Assembly: GCA_943329665.2 (NCBI GenBank)
Contig: CALQEU020000007.1
Coordinates: 73,098-137,097 of the forward strand
Length of the DNA: 64,000 nt
Reading direction: 5' to 3'
Origin: JAJTFW01 sp903922455
GTDB taxonomy: Bacteria > Bacteroidota > Bacteroidia > AKYH767-A > OLB10
In this document: positions 16,647 through 24,345 of the stretch, piece after piece
How positions within the stretch are numbered: the first letter of the stretch is position 1
How the letters are laid out: each line of letters opens with the position of its first letter
Translations under genes and position numbers: made by a program
Notes under the pieces: generated by a model
What the model was told of the DNA's origin: nothing
Databases searched by the model: none
The model's input: only the letters and a program-made list of their open reading frames with translations

Positions 16647-17939
16647 TTAAAAAGCCTCCATCAACTTCTCCATCTGTGAGCCTCTTGAACCTTTGATCAA
16701 AATACTTCCAGAAGTAGGTTTATTTTCTTTCAGCCATTCCATGCATTGCTGTGAGGATTCAAAATGCAGACTCTTGATTTTTTTTGAAGGAGCTTCGAAT
16801 AATTTTCCTACTAATAGTAAGGTCGCTTCAGATAGTTCTGCCGCTTCTTCCGCCACTTTTAAATGTTCATCGGCAGCTGCATTTCCCAGCTCCAACATTT
16901 CTCCTAACGCTACAATCTTACTTCCACTAAAATGTTTTTTGAAATTATCCAGCGCAGCTTTCATACTACTTGGATTTGCATTGTATGCATCTTGAACAAT
17001 AGTCAGTTGATCTTTCTTGATAATTTGTGATCGTTGATTATCTGGAATATAATTTTCAATGGCTTCTTTAATGTCGTACGGATCCACACCAAAATGTGCA
17101 CCGATTGCCACTGCACACATAATATTTTGGAAATTGTAATCGCCGGTGAATTTTGTTTTGATGTTTAATTCAAAAGGATGTGTAATTTCTACTTCCAAAT
17201 TAGTGGTCAAACTCGGTACAATTCCACCTCTGTATTGCGCTTGCGTGCTTTCTCCATAGGTAACAATGCTATCATATCCGCGAAGTTGTTCACGCAGCAT
17301 CGTATTGTCGAGATGAACAAAGATGAGTCCACCAGCACTACGTAAATAATCATACATCTCACCTTTACCTTTCTTCACGCCTTCTATACCACCAAATCCT
17401 TCGAGGTGTGCCTTTCCAATGTTGGTGATTAAACCATAATCAGGTTGAGCTATTTGACAGAGTTCAGCAATTTCTTTTTGATGATTAGCGCCCATCTCCA
17501 CAATGGCAAAATCGTGTTCGTCGCTTAAACGCAGCAACGTTAAGGGAACACCAATATGATTATTCAAATTTCCGATAGTAGCAATGGCTTCAAAATCCTT
17601 TTTTAAAACCGCATGACATAATTCCTTCGTCGTTGTTTTTCCGTTGCTTCCGGTAATGGAGAGCACATGAATATCGAGCACTTGTCGGTGATAGGTGGCC
17701 AACTCTTGTAAGCTCTTCAATACATTCTCTACACGAAGGAGTCGAGGATCATCGCCTACATTTTCATCTACAACGGCATAAGATGCACCATTCTCCAAGG
17801 CCTGCATAGCAAACAAATTCCCATTGTAACTAGGACCTTTCAGCGCGAAGAAAATACATTCCAAAGGAAGGTTGCGCGTATCGGTAGATACCAATTGACT
17901 CTCGAGAAAATATTTATAAAGTTGCTCTGTGTTCACCAT
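16647..17939 (-). CDS. murF: UDP-N-acetylmuramoyl-tripeptide--D-alanyl-D-alanine ligase
   Basis: MurF adds D-Ala-D-Ala to the UDP-MurNAc-tripeptide, the last cytoplasmic peptide step of peptidoglycan synthesis. The 430 residues hold the Mur ligase ATP loop GSNGKTTTK (97-105), NLNNHIGVPLTLL and the IVEMGANHQKEIAELC block. Further along are ITNIGKAHLEGFGG, the central DAYNANPSSMKAAL, and a C-terminal domain ending ILIKGSRGSQMEKLM. The start at 17939 matches the family; other mur genes are not nearby. Confidence 0.97.
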   Translation of the reverse strand: MVNTEQLYKYFLESQLVSTDTRNLPLECIFFALKGPSYNGNLFAMQALENGASYAVVDENVGDDPRLLRVENVLKSLQELATYHRQVLDIHVLSITGSNGKTTTKELCHAVLKKDFEAIATIGNLNNHIGVPLTLLRLSDEHDFAIVEMGANHQKEIAELCQIAQPDYGLITNIGKAHLEGFGGIEGVKKGKGEMYDYLRSAGGLIFVHLDNTMLREQLRGYDSIVTYGESTQAQYRGGIVPSLTTNLEVEITHPFELNIKTKFTGDYNFQNIMCAVAIGAHFGVDPYDIKEAIENYIPDNQRSQIIKKDQLTIVQDAYNANPSSMKAALDNFKKHFSGSKIVALGEMLELGNAAADEHLKVAEEAAELSEATLLLVGKLFEAPSKKIKSLHFESSQQCMEWLKENKPTSGSILIKGSRGSQMEKLMEAF

Positions 17940-18297
17940 CCCACGAAAATAGGAAAAAGCGTTGCGAATGGTAAATGTTTTAAAAATAATGTTTACAGCT
18001 CCGAAAATTGGTGGATTGGTGGATTGGTGAGTTGGTGAGTTGATTCAAGTTTAGGGCACATTTCGCATTTCGTGCTAATTCGCATTTCGTGTAATTGGCC
18101 CTTCGGCAAGCTCAGGGCAAGCCTCGCGAAGCCTCGCGACGCAATAGTTTCGCCCTTTGACAAGCTCAGGGTAAGCCTCGCGACGCAATAGTTTTGCTTT
18201 TCGCATCTTTCGCATTTCGTATAATTCGCATTTCGCCCCTCGGCAAGCTCAGGGCAAGCATTTCGCCCCTCGGCAAGCTCAGGGCAAGCATTTCGCG
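17940..18297. repeat. Mosaic of short repeats between murF and groEL
   Basis: No credible gene. From left: the 8-bp tandem repeat (18004-18046), then several TTCGCATTTCGTG-type units mixed with CGGCAAGCTCAGGGCAAG-type units (about 18107, 18158, 18241, 18271). Two exact tandem 30-bp units occupy 18229-18258 and 18259-18288. A reading frame through it encodes the NACPELAEG pattern that often appears as a spurious protein in genomes carrying this repeat. Confidence 0.85.
18004..18046. repeat. 8-bp tandem repeat (TTCACCAA family), third copy
   Basis: On the minus strand about five units read AACTCACC, AACTCACC, AATCCACC, AATCCACC, AATT. This is the same period and core as at 1857 and 6285. Confidence 0.75.
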
Positions 18298-18298
18298 T

Positions 18299-18332
18299 CA
18301 AAAAAAAGAGCCGCTCTAATCGGAGCAGCTCT
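18299..18332 (-). terminator. Rho-independent terminator of groESL
   Basis: On the minus strand AGAGCTGCTC (18332-18323) pairs with GAGCGGCTCT (18316-18307), with one wobble pair and a six-base loop, followed by a T-run; it lies 25 bases beyond the groEL stop. Confidence 0.85.
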
Positions 18333-18356
18333 CTATACATTCTTTGAATTTAAATT

Positions 18357-19988
18357 TTAGTACATTCCGTCCATTCCACCACCTGGCATTTGTGGCATCG
18401 AAGGCTTGTCTTCTTTAATGTCGCTTAATACACACTCTGTAGTTAACAACATCGCAGCGATAGAAGCAGCGTTCTCTAAAGCAACACGTGTTACTTTGGT
18501 AGGATCAATCACTCCAGCTTTCAACATGTTTTCGTACACATCAGTACGAGCATTGTAACCGAAGTCATCTTTTCCTTCGCGTACTTTTTGTACCACGATA
18601 GATCCTTCCATTCCTGCATTCGAAACAATTTGACGAAGCGGCTCTTCTAAAGCACGTTTCACGATGCTGATCCCTGTAGTCTCATCATCATTCGTTCCTT
18701 TCATTTTCTCTAACGCTGCAATAGCACGGATGTAAGCAACTCCACCTCCTGGTACAATTCCTTCTTCCACCGCAGCACGCGTAGCATGCAATGCATCATC
18801 CACACGATCTTTCTTCTCTTTCATCTCCACTTCAGTAGCAGCACCTACATAAAGAACAGCAACACCACCTGCTAATTTAGCTAAGCGCTCTTGTAATTTT
18901 TCTTTATCGTAATCGCTAGTCGTCGTTTCAATTTGTGCTTTGATTTGATTCACACGTGCAGTGATATCTTTCTTTTCACCAGCACCATTAACAATAGTAG
19001 TATTGTCTTTGTCGATGCTAATTTTTTCAGCAGAACCTAACATGGTTAAGTCAGCAGCATCTAATTTGAATCCACGCTCTTCGCTGATTACAGTTCCACC
19101 AGTAAGAATGGCGATATCTTCCATCATCGCTTTACGACGATCACCAAATCCTGGAGCTTTCACCGCAGCAATTTTTAATGATCCACGTAATTTATTTACA
19201 ACTAAAGTAGCTAATGCTTCTCCGTCTACGTCTTCAGCAATGATCAACATCGGACGACCAGACTGAACAACTTTCTCCAACACCGGTAACAATTCTTTCA
19301 TGTTACTGATTTTTTTGTCGTAAAGTAAAATGTATGGACTTTCTAAAACTGATTCCATTTTATCAGCGTTCGTCACGAAGTACGGACTGATGTATCCACG
19401 ATCGAATTGCATTCCTTCTACTACAGTCACTGTAGTTTCTGTTCCTTTTGCTTCTTCAACAGTAATAACACCTTCTTTCTTCACTTTCTCCATCGCTTGC
19501 GCAATCAACTTTCCGATTTCGCTATCGTTGTTAGCAGAGATGGTTGCTACTTGCTCAATTTTCTGAATGTCGTCACCAACACTCTTGCTCATTTTTTTCA
19601 AGCTATCTACAACAGCTAAAACCGCTTTGTCGATACCACGTTTTAAATCCATTGGATTTGCACCCGCAGCAACGTTCTTCAATCCAGCAGTAACAATAGC
19701 TTGTGCTAATACTGTTGCTGTAGTAGTTCCATCACCAGCAACATCTGCTGTTTTTGAAGCAACTTCTTTCAACATTTGAGCGCCCATGTTTTCAACGGGA
19801 TGCTTTAATTCAATTTCTTTTGCAACAGTAACACCATCTTTAGTGATACTTGGAGCGCCATATTTTTTATCGATAATTACATTACGTCCTTTAGGACCTA
19901 ATGTCACCTTCACTGCATTTGCTAATGCGTCAACACCACGCTTCAAAGCATCACGTGCTTCTAGGTTAAAAGAGATTTCTTTTGCCAT
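18357..19988 (-). CDS. groL: Chaperonin GroEL (Hsp60)
   Basis: The 543 residues are a canonical GroEL: KDGVTVAKEIEL and the ATP-binding VAGDGTTTATVLAQAI near 80-95, APGFGDRRKAMMEDIA near 275, GGVAVLYVGAATEVEMKEKKDRVDDALHATRAAVEEGIVPGGG near 373-415, and a C-terminal GGGMDGMY tail. With GroES it forms the ATP-driven folding chamber of the cytoplasm. It lies 43 bases after groES on the same strand, and a terminator follows. Confidence 0.99.
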   Translation of the reverse strand: MAKEISFNLEARDALKRGVDALANAVKVTLGPKGRNVIIDKKYGAPSITKDGVTVAKEIELKHPVENMGAQMLKEVASKTADVAGDGTTTATVLAQAIVTAGLKNVAAGANPMDLKRGIDKAVLAVVDSLKKMSKSVGDDIQKIEQVATISANNDSEIGKLIAQAMEKVKKEGVITVEEAKGTETTVTVVEGMQFDRGYISPYFVTNADKMESVLESPYILLYDKKISNMKELLPVLEKVVQSGRPMLIIAEDVDGEALATLVVNKLRGSLKIAAVKAPGFGDRRKAMMEDIAILTGGTVISEERGFKLDAADLTMLGSAEKISIDKDNTTIVNGAGEKKDITARVNQIKAQIETTTSDYDKEKLQERLAKLAGGVAVLYVGAATEVEMKEKKDRVDDALHATRAAVEEGIVPGGGVAYIRAIAALEKMKGTNDDETTGISIVKRALEEPLRQIVSNAGMEGSIVVQKVREGKDDFGYNARTDVYENMLKAGVIDPTKVTRVALENAASIAAMLLTTECVLSDIKEDKPSMPQMPGGGMDGMY

Positions 19989-20031
19989 AATTATTTTAGT
20001 TTTTTTTGATTTTAAAGGTTGATTGATTCAA

Positions 20032-20310
20032 TTAAATAATTGCGAAAATGTCGGATTCGCGCATGATTAAAAATTCTTTTCCGTCTACGCTAATTTCGGT
20101 TCCTGCATACTTTCCGTATAAAACGGTGTCACCTACTTTTACTGTTATCGGCTCGTCTTTTTTACCTTCTCCTACAGCAACTACAGTTCCTTTTTGAGGC
20201 TTTTCTTTTGCGGTGTCAGGGATAATAAGTCCGCTAGCGGTTTTCTCTTCAGCTGGTGATACTTCAACGATCACTCGGTCTGCTAATGGTTTGATGCTTA
20301 CTTTGCTCAT
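20032..20310 (-). CDS. groS: Co-chaperonin GroES (Hsp10)
   Basis: A 92-residue GroES: KPLADRVIVEVSPAEEKTASGLIIPDTAKEKPQKGTVVAVGEG, mobile loop included, then VKVGDTVLYGKYAGTEISVDGKEFLIMRESDI. It caps the GroEL ring. First gene of the groESL operon. No CIRCE element is seen upstream; instead there are other inverted repeats (20411-20454 and 20457-20483). Confidence 0.98.
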   Translation of the reverse strand: MSKVSIKPLADRVIVEVSPAEEKTASGLIIPDTAKEKPQKGTVVAVGEGKKDEPITVKVGDTVLYGKYAGTEISVDGKEFLIMRESDIFAII

Positions 20311-20410
20311 TTTTCTTGAGTTTATTTAAGGATTTGTTAAATGAATTATTGAAGGGATTTTCTCCCTGTAAAATAACTAACAGCAATTGTGCCACGAGTC
20401 TTTAAATCAA

Positions 20411-20454
20411 AAATGCTGTCAATTCTTCCTAGTATAGGTCAATTGACAGCATTT
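20411..20454 (-). promoter_or_regulatory. Inverted repeat between secG and groES (terminator or operator)
   Basis: AAATGCTGTCAATT (20411-20424) and AATTGACAGCATTT (20441-20454) are perfectly complementary around a 16-base spacer. In the minus direction a short T-rich run follows, so it may end the secG transcript. The TGTCA/TGACA core also suits a heat-shock operator for groES. Confidence 0.55.
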
Positions 20455-20456
20455 CT

Positions 20457-20483
20457 CTGACAAATTGTTGGACAACCTGTCAG
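20457..20483 (-). promoter_or_regulatory. Double GACA-N3-TGT element between secG and groES
   Basis: CTGACA-AAT-TGTTG is followed directly by GGACA-ACC-TGTCAG, giving an overall imperfect palindrome with CTGACA/TGTCAG ends. The half-site matches the perfect CTGACA-AGA-TGTCAG at 25893-25907 in the miaB promoter. Confidence 0.45.
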
Positions 20484-20492
20484 TGGAATATT

Positions 20493-20867
20493 TTATTGAG
20501 CTGGAGCTGCAGTAGGCTGTCCACCTGCTGGAGCAGGTTGCGCGCCTGGTTGGGCTGCAGGTTGTGCAGCAGTAGCTGGAGCTTGTGCTGCAGGAACATT
20601 TTGAATCTGATCTTCAATGATCGATGCATTGTTCGTACCAGTATTTCTTGGAATTACGAAATTACCAATGATGGCTAGCACCAACATCGAGATAGCAAAT
20701 CCCCAAGTTAATTTTTCAAGGAAATCGGTGGTTTTGCGCACACCCATAATTTGGTTAGAAGCAGCAAAGCCAGATGATAAACCTCCGCCTTTAGAGTTTT
20801 GTACTAAAATAACGATTCCAAGTAGGAAGCTAACAATAATAATGAGGACAAGTACGAGTGTGAACAT
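20493..20867 (-). CDS. secG: Preprotein translocase subunit SecG
   Basis: SecG assists SecYEG in protein export across the inner membrane. The 124 residues have two membrane helices (about 3-22 and 53-73) flanking the signature VQNSKGGGLSSGFAASNQIMGVRKTTDFLEKLTW. Beyond the second helix is a low-complexity tail rich in Ala, Gln and Pro (AAQPAAQPGAQPAPAGG). It ends the miaB-to-secG cluster, nine bases after the preceding gene. Confidence 0.95.
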   Translation of the reverse strand: MFTLVLVLIIIVSFLLGIVILVQNSKGGGLSSGFAASNQIMGVRKTTDFLEKLTWGFAISMLVLAIIGNFVIPRNTGTNNASIIEDQIQNVPAAQAPATAAQPAAQPGAQPAPAGGQPTAAPAQ

Positions 20868-20876
20868 GGTTTAAGC

Positions 20877-22628
20877 TCAAGTATTTAATTTATTCTCTAA
20901 TTCTTTAATAAGGGCTGCAAAGTAACGGCTTTTTTCGGGGAATCTCAAGCTTAATTTCGTATAGAATGAAATTGCTTTTTGAAAATTCCCTTGTTGCGCG
21001 TAAATATTTGCTAATGTTTCACTTACGATATCGTCCGATTCAATAATACTTCGCCTGGCCATGTTTATCGGACTATAAAAAGCGCTTTTGGATGGGGTAA
21101 TCCTGGGTTCTTGCTTGATGAATTTATCGATTAACTGGTCGGCAGGCACCTTACTTTTAGGTGGATCCGTATCTACTAAGGAAGGATCCGGGATGGGCTT
21201 TTTGGGCGGAATTAAGTTTGGGTCTGTATCTACAGGCGTGTTGGAAATAGTACTAAATGGAATTTTTTCAGCCGGAGTGGTGGATGGTTGAGAAGATGTT
21301 GATTTTACATACAACATTTTAGGACTACTCACTGCTGGATCAGTAATTGTTTTTTCTCCTAGTTCTTCGTTTTTTATTTCTTCTATCGAATTTTTTACTT
21401 CTGCTGTTGGAATCAGTGTTGTTTCTTTTTCAGAAACGATAGGTCTTTGTTCAACTATTTTTGGAGATGGTTGTGCAGCAGGAATAGGAGTTTCGGACCG
21501 AACTGTTAATTCTTTGTTTTCTACTTTCTCTTCTTTTTTCGAATCCGATTTTTGATTCAGATGTAACCATTCTGCAAACGAATGTACTTCTCCCGGTTGA
21601 TGGGGGATAGGATCAGTTGGAGTCTCAATTGCTTTTACAAGAGTGGGATTATCTTCTAAATTCCCCTCTGATAAATTCTCATCTTCCGGTTCATCTGAAG
21701 TAATTACATCCTGTTTCTCCTCTGAAAAATAATCAGAACTGTTGACTTGTGAAGTAACAATATTTTCTAAAATTAATTCTTCAATCGGATCTAATTCTTT
21801 TTCTGTTGTAGCGGAATGTTTCGTTTCTTTCTCTACTACTTCATTTTTTTCTGCTGCTAACCGCTCTAACTCTTCAATTTCCGCTTCTAAATCAGGATCA
21901 TCATTTTCTTCAATCATCCCATGCGGAACTAAAATTGTTTCCTCGTTCTGTACTTCGCTGGCTGAGGCTCTCGAGGCCAGCAATTCCTCTTTCTCTCCCG
22001 ATAGCAATCGGGACTGTCCCTCCTCGCTTTGGACTTCGTCTTCCTCTTCAAGAAAATTCACTTCTACTTTTGGTGAAATGGTTTCCGGTTCGGTCCAAAT
22101 ATTTAATTCTTTCAAACGTTGAATAACAATTTCCTCTGCTGAAATAGCATCTTCTTCACTTTGCACTTCTTTCGTCTCTTCTTCAATTGCTTTTGGAGAT
22201 GGAATTTCAGAAGAATAGAAAGGTGTCTCTTCACTGATTTCGGCTGGATGATTTTGATTGGTGCCGATGGTTTCATCGGTTGGAATATCAACAATGTCAA
22301 TGGAAGAAACTTCTTGCTTCTCATTGGAAGTATCAATCATCCCTTCATTTTCTAAGGCGATGTTTTCATTCCAAGCCACCGAGTCGTGCATCATTAATTC
22401 TGGATGAATCAACTGGTGCAAACGTTTTCTGTCGGGAGCATACGCCGAACTTAATTTCAATTGCTGTGCGTAGGAAATATGATTTTGCCCGTGTAATTGC
22501 AATAAATAGAAGTAACGCAATGCCTGACAATAAGGAAATTCCTTTACCAACGAGGAAATAGCCTCAGGTCGCTGATGAATGACCTCATCAGGTGTACGTA
22601 TCAGTGATAAAAATTCTTCTTTTGTCAT
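20877..22628 (-). CDS. Long acidic cytoplasmic protein, TPR-like at its end
   Basis: 583 residues, no signal peptide, no function known to me. A conserved-looking head (1-95: MTKEEFLSLIRTPDEV...FPYCQALRYFYLLQLHGQ) is followed by about 400 residues of Glu/Ser/Pro/Thr-rich low complexity. It closes with a helical repeat unit (ETLANIYAQQGNFQKAISFYTKLSLRFPEKSRYFAALI) that looks like a tetratricopeptide motif. Residues around 204-222 are encoded by a palindromic repeat element (21996-22020). It overlaps lptE by one base and is tightly spaced to secG, which hints at envelope biogenesis, but this rests on context only. Confidence 0.8.
   Translation of the reverse strand: MTKEEFLSLIRTPDEVIHQRPEAISSLVKEFPYCQALRYFYLLQLHGQNHISYAQQLKLSSAYAPDRKRLHQLIHPELMMHDSVAWNENIALENEGMIDTSNEKQEVSSIDIVDIPTDETIGTNQNHPAEISEETPFYSSEIPSPKAIEEETKEVQSEEDAISAEEIVIQRLKELNIWTEPETISPKVEVNFLEEEDEVQSEEGQSRLLSGEKEELLASRASASEVQNEETILVPHGMIEENDDPDLEAEIEELERLAAEKNEVVEKETKHSATTEKELDPIEELILENIVTSQVNSSDYFSEEKQDVITSDEPEDENLSEGNLEDNPTLVKAIETPTDPIPHQPGEVHSFAEWLHLNQKSDSKKEEKVENKELTVRSETPIPAAQPSPKIVEQRPIVSEKETTLIPTAEVKNSIEEIKNEELGEKTITDPAVSSPKMLYVKSTSSQPSTTPAEKIPFSTISNTPVDTDPNLIPPKKPIPDPSLVDTDPPKSKVPADQLIDKFIKQEPRITPSKSAFYSPINMARRSIIESDDIVSETLANIYAQQGNFQKAISFYTKLSLRFPEKSRYFAALIKELENKLNT
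21996..22020. repeat. Palindromic repeat element inside a coding sequence
   Basis: TCCCGATAGCAATCGGGA (21996-22013) is one base different from the perfect palindrome at 5883-5900 and overlaps a second palindrome GGGACTGTCCC (22010-22020). It is read in frame as GQSRLLSGE in the acidic protein. Confidence 0.8.
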
Positions 22629-23131
22629 TACCAGTTGCTCACAGATTTATTAAATACGTCGTCTACTAATTGCTTACTCACTTCATCAATCAAAGTTAAC
22701 TCTACTTCCGCTAAACTTTTCTGACTGTCATAGTCGGCATAGCGTGTAAAAGTACTTTCAAAACTTTGTGTAGCATCTTTCGTATTGGTAAATTTTACCA
22801 GTACGCTAATACTTAGGCGGTTTAATGCAGCAGTCTCGGTGCCTTGGATCGCAACAGGCTGTGCACGGTAGTCGCTGATATACCCTTCAAATTGAATATC
22901 TCCATCGCGATCGACTTGCCTCAAAGAGGTTTGTGAGATGAACCGATCTTTAATTCTTTCGGTAAAAGCCTGACTTAAGGTAGGCTGTACTAAGGTTGCG
23001 CGGTTCGCAAAATATTGCACCGAAAATGTTTTTACTTCTGGTGAGATGGATGCACCGGAAAAGGAATACATCCCACAACCCGACAAAAAGGCGAGCATCA
23101 CAACAAAGCTAAAGTGGAATATTTTTTTCAT
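22628..23131 (-). CDS. lptE: LptE-like lipopolysaccharide assembly lipoprotein
   Basis: A 167-residue lipoprotein: signal peptide with lipobox LSGC, then MYSFSGASISPEVKTFSVQYFANRATLVQPTLSQAFTERIKDRF, the pattern of Bacteroidota LptE-family proteins. These plug the LptD barrel that places LPS in the outer leaflet. The middle (IQFEGYISDYRAQPVAI..NRLSISVLVKFTN) is a beta-rich fold. It overlaps the sigma54-regulator gene by four bases (ATGA) and its stop overlaps the next start, so the genes are translationally coupled. Confidence 0.88.
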   Translation of the reverse strand: MKKIFHFSFVVMLAFLSGCGMYSFSGASISPEVKTFSVQYFANRATLVQPTLSQAFTERIKDRFISQTSLRQVDRDGDIQFEGYISDYRAQPVAIQGTETAALNRLSISVLVKFTNTKDATQSFESTFTRYADYDSQKSLAEVELTLIDEVSKQLVDDVFNKSVSNW

Positions 23132-24345
23132 CCGTTGATCTCGTATTCTTTTATTTTACGATATAAAGTGCGCTCCGAAATACCTAATTCTTTTGCAGCA
23201 TCTTTTCTCTTGCCTTTGTATTTGTCGAGCGCTTTACTAATCATTTCTTTTTCTTTGTCGGAAAGCGACAAGGTTTCATCCGCAAAGGATTCATGTGCGT
23301 CAATCTTAATTGCCTTTGTAGAAAGCCTAACTCCCGGCTCGGTATCTATGAAGTTGTCGTCTTCATTGTCGTATGATTCGTGTTCAAAATGCGTTTGATC
23401 TTTCAGCGTATTGGTATTCCCCGACATAATACCCGAAACTACTTTTTTCAAATCGGTCAAGTCTTTTTTCATTTCGAAAAGCACTTTATATAACATTTCT
23501 CGCTCTGTAAATTCACCGTTACTATTGGTCACATCTTTCAATACCATCGCCATGGAATTGTTGTCATTGTTCGGTAAATATTTTAAAAGTACTTCAGGTG
23601 TAATTTCTTTTTCTTTTTCTAAGATGGAAAGTTGCTCTGTCACATTCTTTAACTGTCGAACATTGCCTGGCCAGCGGTAGTTAATCAACAATTGCTGTGC
23701 TTCTGGTAAAAGATGAATTACCGGCATTTTATATTTATCGGCGAAGTCGGCCGCAAATTTTCTAAATAGTAAAAAGATATCTCCCTTTCGATCACGCAAT
23801 GGCGGAACATGAATGGGAACTGTATTTAGTCGATAGTATAAGTCTTCTCTAAATTTCCCTCTTTCGATGGCTTCGGTTAATAGCACATTGGATGCGGCTA
23901 CTACACGCACATTGGTTTTTTGCATTTTGCTGGAGCCAACGCGAATAAACTCTCCCGTTTCTAATACGCGCAATAAACGCACTTGTGTCATGAGGGGTAA
24001 TTCAGCTACTTCATCTAAAAAAATAGTGCCGCCATTTACTACTTCAAAATATCCTTTGCGTGCTTCATGTGCTCCTGTGAAAGAGCCTTTTTCGTGACCA
24101 AATAATTCAGAATCGATGGTTCCTTCTGGAATAGCACCGCAGTTCACCGAAATATTAGGTCCGTGTTTTCGGCTGCTGAGGAAGTGAATGATCTGATGAA
24201 AAATTTCTTTACCCGTTCCGCTTTCTCCAGAAATTAAAACCGAAAGATCGGTAGGTGCTACTTGTCGTGCAATATCGATGGCATGATCTAACAGCGGTGA
24301 GTTACCGATAATTCCAAATCTATTTTTTAGTTCTTGTAGTTTCAT
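23128..24345 (-). CDS. Sigma54-dependent transcriptional activator without receiver domain
   Basis: 405 residues. The AAA+ domain starts almost at the N-terminus: Walker A GESGTGKE 40-47, sigma54-contacting loop GSFTGA 87-92 (GAFTGA in most relatives), Walker B GGTIFLDEV 105-113, arginine finger region FREDLYYRLN, and WPGNVRQLKN. A Fis-type helix-turn-helix lies at the end (RKDAAKELGISERTLYRKIKEYE). There is no response-regulator or GAF sensor domain, so its trigger must come from another protein or from its own level. It is coupled by four-base overlaps to miaB and lptE. Confidence 0.95.
   Translation of the reverse strand: MKLQELKNRFGIIGNSPLLDHAIDIARQVAPTDLSVLISGESGTGKEIFHQIIHFLSSRKHGPNISVNCGAIPEGTIDSELFGHEKGSFTGAHEARKGYFEVVNGGTIFLDEVAELPLMTQVRLLRVLETGEFIRVGSSKMQKTNVRVVAASNVLLTEAIERGKFREDLYYRLNTVPIHVPPLRDRKGDIFLLFRKFAADFADKYKMPVIHLLPEAQQLLINYRWPGNVRQLKNVTEQLSILEKEKEITPEVLLKYLPNNDNNSMAMVLKDVTNSNGEFTEREMLYKVLFEMKKDLTDLKKVVSGIMSGNTNTLKDQTHFEHESYDNEDDNFIDTEPGVRLSTKAIKIDAHESFADETLSLSDKEKEMISKALDKYKGKRKDAAKELGISERTLYRKIKEYEING

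Noticed and set aside
17993..18340. 115-residue minus-strand ORF with NACPELAEGRNACPELAEG
   Set aside because: It is a translation of the CAAGCTCAGGG repeat mosaic; no start context, no real protein character.
20311..20492. CIRCE (HrcA) site ahead of groES
   Set aside because: The inverted repeats present do not match TTAGCACTC-N9-GAGTGCTAA.
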